Below, in pieces: positions 4,478 to 6,739 of a stretch of 6,739 bases of DNA. The stretch covers positions 1 to 6,739 of the forward strand of contig JAKAPI010000034.1 in NCBI GenBank assembly GCA_021807225.1. Direction: 5' to 3'. Every line of letters starts with the position of its first letter. Within the stretch, counting starts at the first letter, position 1. Made by a program: the position numbers and the translations under genes. The stretch comes from an archaeon (lineage in GTDB: Archaea > Thermoproteota > Nitrososphaeria > Nitrososphaerales > UBA183). The notes below the pieces were generated by a model. It was not told where the DNA came from, did no database searches, and was given only the letters and a program-made list of their open reading frames with translations.

Positions 4478-4568
4478 CGGGCCCGGGGGGATTCGAACCC
4501 ACGGTATCTGAGGCACGCCTCTTCAGCTCCGAAGGCTGACGCCTTAATCCGTGCTAGGCTACGGGCCC
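4478..4568 (-). tRNA. tRNA-Arg (anticodon UCG) with probable non-canonical intron
   Basis: The 91-nt gene folds as a tRNA. The acceptor is GGGCCCG/CGGGCCC (7 bp) with G73 and no encoded CCA. The D arm is GCCT/AGGC with an 11-nt loop. The anticodon arm is TCAGC/GCTGA with loop CTTCGGA, giving anticodon UCG at 4532-4530. The T loop is TTCGAAT, on a GTGGG/CCCCC stem with one U-C mismatch. Between the anticodon and T stems lie 20 nt instead of the usual 5. The extra 15 nt are best explained as an intron (4506-4520), whose removal leaves a normal 76-nt tRNA. The alternative, a type II tRNA with a long variable arm, would mean Ser or Leu, which the anticodon excludes. A TATA box lies 26 bp upstream. 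Confidence 0.85.
4506..4520 (-). other. Probable 15-nt archaeal tRNA intron in the variable region
   Basis: On the transcript strand, CUGA (the 3' part of the anticodon stem) can pair with UCAG 11 nt downstream as the 4-bp central helix. The flanking 3-nt bulges are AGA and AUA, enclosing a GGCGUGCC mini-hairpin. Cutting after the second base of each bulge removes exactly 15 nt and leaves the variable loop AGACC (5 nt). The outer helix is almost absent (one G-C pair), so this is a relaxed bulge-helix-bulge. Its location outside the canonical 37/38 site makes it a non-canonical intron. Confidence 0.6.
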
Positions 4569-4590
4569 GAAATGGCGCGGCAGGGCTGGC

Positions 4591-4597
4591 TAATTAA
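4591..4597 (-). promoter_or_regulatory. TATA box of the tRNA-Arg gene
   Basis: TTAATTA on the minus strand is centred 26 bp upstream of the first tRNA base. It overlaps the TAA stop of mtnA (4594-4596), so the tRNA has its own promoter at the end of that gene. Confidence 0.6.
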
Positions 4598-5634
4598 GAC
4601 ATGAGGCGCGGTATCGTCTCTTCGAAGGGAGGGGCGAGCACACCACGCTCGGTGATCATCGAAGTGACGAGCTCTGGAGGGGTCATGTCGAAGGCCGGGT
4701 TCGCCACCGGGATACCCTTCGGGGCTATCCGCTTCCCCCTGACCTTGACCACCTCCTCTGCGCCCCGCTCCTCTATGGTCACCTGGCCGTGCGACCGGCC
4801 GAGGTCGAAGGTGGAGCGCGGGGCTGCGGGGTGGAACGGGACCCCGTGCCTGCTCGCCAATACCGCCTCCTGATAGGTCCCTATCTTGTTGAAGACGTAG
4901 CCGTCCCTGGTGATTCTGTCAGCGCCGACGATGACCCGGTCGACTCGGCCGAGGCTCAGCATATGACCGACGGCGGTGTCAGAGATGAGAGTGCAGGGTA
5001 TCCTGTCGCGGACCAGCTCGTAGGCCGTCAGCCTCGCCCCCTGCAGCGCAGGCCTGGTCTCCGGCACAAGCACCTTGACGAGCTTCCCGCTCTCAACGGC
5101 CGCCCTCACTACGCCCAGGGCCGTGCCGTAGCCCACGGTCGCCAGCGCCCCGGCGTTGCACTGGGTCAGGACCGTCTCCCCGTCCCTGATCAGCTCTGCC
5201 CCGTTGGCTCCAAGCTTCCTGTTCACGGCCACGTCCTCCTCCTCCATGGCCTGGGCCTCCTCGACGACCGCCTCCCTCGCCTCCCTTACCGAGGTCGCCG
5301 CGCGCGCCCTGGCCATCACCCTGTCTATCCCCCAGAAGAGGTTCACCGCCGTGGGCCGGGTGGAGCGAAGCATGGCAGCAGCGTGGTCCAGGTCGCGCAT
5401 GAGCTCCGGGAGCCCAGCCGCCTTCGACCTGCGGGCGGCAAGAGCGACTCCCATGGCAGCAGCCACGCCGATGGCTGGCGCGCCTCTGACCACCATGGTC
5501 CTGATCGCAGCCGCCACCTGGTCCGGGGAAGCATAGGTCACGTACGACAGCCTCGTCGGGAGGGCTGTCTGGTCTATCATCTTCACCTTGCCGTCGGCCC
5601 AGGTGACGGTCCGCATGGTGAAGAAGTCGGCCAA
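4594..5634 (-). CDS. mtnA: S-methyl-5-thioribose-1-phosphate isomerase
   Basis: This enzyme isomerises 5-methylthioribose-1-phosphate to methylthioribulose-1-phosphate in methionine salvage, in the cytoplasm. At 346 residues it has normal family length and belongs to the aIF-2B/MtnA superfamily. Diagnostic segments are RGAPAIGVAAAMG (50-62), TQCNAGALATVGYGTALGV (157-175) with the catalytic Cys159, ETRPALQGARLTAYEL (192-207), SDTAVGHM (218-225), GADRITRDGYVFNKIGTYQ (237-255) with catalytic Asp239, and NPAFDMTPPELVT near the end. The intact catalytic Cys and NKIGTY motifs favour MtnA over the related ribose-1,5-bisphosphate isomerase, although archaeal paralogues can blur this. The TTG at 5634 lies 28 bp from a TATA box, as expected for a leaderless start. 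The ATG at 5616 (MRTVTW, 340 aa) is also plausible and resembles homologous N-termini. It is divergent from the EndA-like gene. Confidence 0.9.
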   Translation of the reverse strand: MADFFTMRTVTWADGKVKMIDQTALPTRLSYVTYASPDQVAAAIRTMVVRGAPAIGVAAAMGVALAARRSKAAGLPELMRDLDHAAAMLRSTRPTAVNLFWGIDRVMARARAATSVREAREAVVEEAQAMEEEDVAVNRKLGANGAELIRDGETVLTQCNAGALATVGYGTALGVVRAAVESGKLVKVLVPETRPALQGARLTAYELVRDRIPCTLISDTAVGHMLSLGRVDRVIVGADRITRDGYVFNKIGTYQEAVLASRHGVPFHPAAPRSTFDLGRSHGQVTIEERGAEEVVKVRGKRIAPKGIPVANPAFDMTPPELVTSMITERGVLAPPFEETIPRLMS

Positions 5635-5656
5635 GGGGCGCGACGGCTCGCGTCTG

Positions 5657-5666
5657 CTCTATAGGA
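5657..5666 (-). promoter_or_regulatory. TATA box for mtnA
   Basis: On the minus strand this reads TCCTATAGAG, centred about 28 bp upstream of the TTG at 5634. It is back to back with the promoter of the EndA-like gene in a 91-bp spacer. Confidence 0.5.
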
Positions 5667-5689
5667 TTTCCGGGAGACCCCTCATCACC

Positions 5690-5698
5690 TTCAAATAG
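5690..5698 (+). promoter_or_regulatory. TATA box for the EndA-like gene
   Basis: TTCAAATAG is centred about 31 bp upstream of the TTG at 5726 and predicts a start site within a few bases of it. It supports the TTG, since there is no ATG near the N-terminus. Confidence 0.5.
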
Positions 5699-5725
5699 AC
5701 TGGGAGGCGTCCGGCCCCGAGAGCT

Positions 5726-6271
5726 TTGCAGGAGCCTCCGGGGGAAGAAGCGCAGGTCGCGCCGTACCGGGCGTCGCTGGCGGGCGGTGTCGTCAGGGTG
5801 ACGGAGAAGGACAGGTTCGGAGAGCTCGAGGAGTCAGGGTACGGCTCCAAGGAGGGACACGAACTCAACCTCAGGGACTACGAGGCGCTCTACCTGCTGT
5901 ACGCCCGGAAGCTCGACCTCAAAGAGGAGGGGAAGGAAGTGACGTTCGAGAGGTTCGCGGAGCTCTGCCAGAAGAGGGCGCGCGACTCCTGGACGAAGTT
6001 CGTGATATACAGGGACCTCAAGAGCAGGGGGTACATAGTCAGAGAGGGGTTCGGGTTCGGGACGGACCTCCGGGTGTACGAGAGGGGGGACTATCCGAAG
6101 AAGGCTGCCAAGTATGTGGTGTTCGCCCTGGACGAAGGCATCGAGAAGGGGATGGCAGACCTGCAGAAGTCGGTGAAGGAGATGGCCAAGATGGGGAAGG
6201 AGGCGATCATAGCGGTGATAGAGAGGCGGGGGGAGGTGATCTACTACAAGGTCAGCAGGGCCAGGTTCTGA
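5726..6271 (+). CDS. tRNA-splicing endonuclease (EndA) homologue lacking the catalytic histidine
   Basis: This 181-residue protein has the two EndA domains. The N-terminal domain (about 18-65) has LAGGVVRV, GYGS and LNLRDYEALYLLYARKLDL. The C-terminal nuclease domain (about 88-181) contains WTKFVIYRDLKSRGYIV, FGFGTDLRVYERG, KYVVFAL and AIIAVIERRGEVIYYKV. The catalytic triad of archaeal EndA is Tyr-His-Lys, with His ten residues after Tyr in the Methanocaldococcus enzyme as I recall it. Here Tyr118 is present and Lys158 lies near the usual lysine position. The histidine site in KKAAKY (127-128) is Ala, and no histidine occurs after His45. This fits a structural subunit of a two-subunit endonuclease, with a catalytic paralogue elsewhere. 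The TTG start is supported by a TATA box; a GTG start at MTEKDRF is an alternative. The next gene begins 4 bp after the stop, so the two are likely co-transcribed. Confidence 0.85.
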   Translation: MQEPPGEEAQVAPYRASLAGGVVRVTEKDRFGELEESGYGSKEGHELNLRDYEALYLLYARKLDLKEEGKEVTFERFAELCQKRARDSWTKFVIYRDLKSRGYIVREGFGFGTDLRVYERGDYPKKAAKYVVFALDEGIEKGMADLQKSVKEMAKMGKEAIIAVIERRGEVIYYKVSRARF

Positions 6272-6275
6272 GCCG

Positions 6276-6739
6276 TTGGGCTTCCGCTCCGCGCTGAGCC
6301 TGATCAGGCCGGTCAACTGCGCGATGATCGGGTTCGCGGTGATAGTTGGTGCGTTCGTGTCCAAGCCCGCGGCCGTCTCCCTGACGCAGCTCGCCCTGGG
6401 GTTCCTCACCGGGTTCTTCATCTGCGCCTACTCGATGGTGGTGAACGACGTGTACGACCTCGACGTGGACAGGGTCAACAGGCCCGAGCGGCCGATCCCG
6501 AGCGGCAGGGTCACCGTCAGGGGGGCGAATCTGCTCTCCTACTCGACCCTGGCCCTGGGCCTCGGATGCGCCGCGCTGTCGTTTAACCCGCTCGCGTTTG
6601 CCGTGGCCGCCCTCTACGCGTTCCTTTCATGGCTCTACAACAGCCGGGCGAAGAAGACCGGGCTGCCGGGGAACCTCATCGTGGCCTCGTCGCTGGCGAT
6701 CCCGTTCGTCTACGGGGGGGCGGTCGCCGGGGGCGCGAT
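6276..6739 (+). CDS. UbiA-family prenyltransferase, probable digeranylgeranylglyceryl phosphate synthase (3' truncated)
   Basis: The frame runs open from a TTG at 6276 to the window end (154 complete codons). The product begins MGFRSALSLIRPVNCAMIGFAV, and LIRPVN is the typical UbiA N-terminus. The first Asp-rich motif is NDVYDLDVDRVNRPERPIPSG (57-77), which binds Mg-prenyl diphosphate. It is followed by helices and then SWLYNSRAKKTGLPGNLIVA (118-137), the start of the second conserved loop. The N-D-x-x-D-x-x-x-D motif with RPIPSG matches the archaeal lipid enzyme that adds the second geranylgeranyl chain to geranylgeranylglyceryl phosphate at the membrane. Hydrophobic segments lie at about 12-29, 34-56, 84-103, 105-121 and 134-152. 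The second Asp motif lies past the window, so another UbiA prenyltransferase cannot be excluded. It starts 4 bp after the EndA-like stop, consistent with an operon. Confidence 0.82.
   Translation, partial: MGFRSALSLIRPVNCAMIGFAVIVGAFVSKPAAVSLTQLALGFLTGFFICAYSMVVNDVYDLDVDRVNRPERPIPSGRVTVRGANLLSYSTLALGLGCAALSFNPLAFAVAALYAFLSWLYNSRAKKTGLPGNLIVASSLAIPFVYGGAVAGGA

Noticed and set aside
4478..4568. Reading the tRNA as type II (Ser or Leu) with a long variable arm
   Set aside because: The anticodon loop CTTCGGA gives UCG (Arg). The supposed arm would have a lopsided 7-nt 3' tail, whereas intron removal gives exactly standard dimensions.
4789..5664. Long plus-strand open frame (291 codons) opposite mtnA
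   Set aside because: It is an antisense shadow of a well-supported mtnA gene, caused by high GC and lack of AT-rich stops. The product is Arg/Gly/His-rich without motifs.
5834..6421. Minus-strand open frame of 195 codons opposite the EndA-like gene
   Set aside because: The plus strand carries recognisable EndA domains and the start of a UbiA gene across the same bases.
1..6739. Mobile elements, CRISPR arrays, or long direct repeats
   Set aside because: I saw no transposase or integrase motifs, no regularly spaced repeats and no terminal inverted repeats. The only notable repeats are the 14-bp palindromes and their half-sites.

Overview
This window is GC-rich archaeal chromosome. The archaeal signs are a UbiA-family prenyltransferase with ether-lipid synthase motifs, a tRNA-splicing endonuclease homologue, a HTH_10 (bacterio-opsin-activator type) regulator, a tRNA that appears to carry a bulge-helix-bulge intron, and TATA boxes about 26-30 nt upstream of start codons that leave no room for a 5' leader. 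A TACK-group archaeon (Nitrososphaerota/Thermoproteota-like) is my best guess, from the style of the genes only; no marker here fixes the lineage.

Layout. Positions 1-345 hold the 3' end of an asparagine synthase-like gene. An 87-aa protein of unknown function (368-631) follows and overlaps a HemK2/PrmC-type N5-glutamine methyltransferase (628-1248) by 4 bp. That gene converges on, and overlaps, a V4R-domain (predicted hydrocarbon/ligand-binding) gene on the minus strand (1191-1664). Divergent to it is the HTH_10 regulator (1799-2443). Next come a multi-pass membrane protein (2586-3464) and a dicluster ferredoxin (3477-3995), probably one transcript. A second ferredoxin (4058-4363) with one altered cluster has its own TATA box. 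The minus strand then carries a tRNA-Arg(UCG) with a likely 15-nt non-canonical intron (4478-4568) and mtnA (4594-5634). Divergent from mtnA are an EndA-like protein without the catalytic histidine (5726-6271) and a DGGGP synthase-like gene that runs off the window (6276 onward).

Two things stand out. First, a 14-bp palindrome of the form CCTAAY-NN-RTTAGG occurs twice, once upstream of the V4R gene and once upstream of the membrane protein/ferredoxin operon. In both cases it lies exactly 37 bp before the ATG, is followed by the same GAGC, and has a TATA-like element at nearly the same offset. Half-sites flank the promoter of the HTH_10 regulator between them. This looks like a small local regulon linking a ligand-binding V4R protein, a regulator with a cysteine cluster, and a membrane/iron-sulfur electron-transfer module. 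Second, a tRNA whose extra 15 nt fold into a relaxed bulge-helix-bulge in the variable region lies about 1.2 kb from an EndA-family subunit that looks non-catalytic. This fits the two-subunit splicing endonucleases that accept non-canonical introns.

Promoter-proximal genes look leaderless. The downstream ferredoxin gene at 3477 has a strong Shine-Dalgarno sequence. Four probable TTG starts (628, 5634, 5726, 6276) occur in the window.
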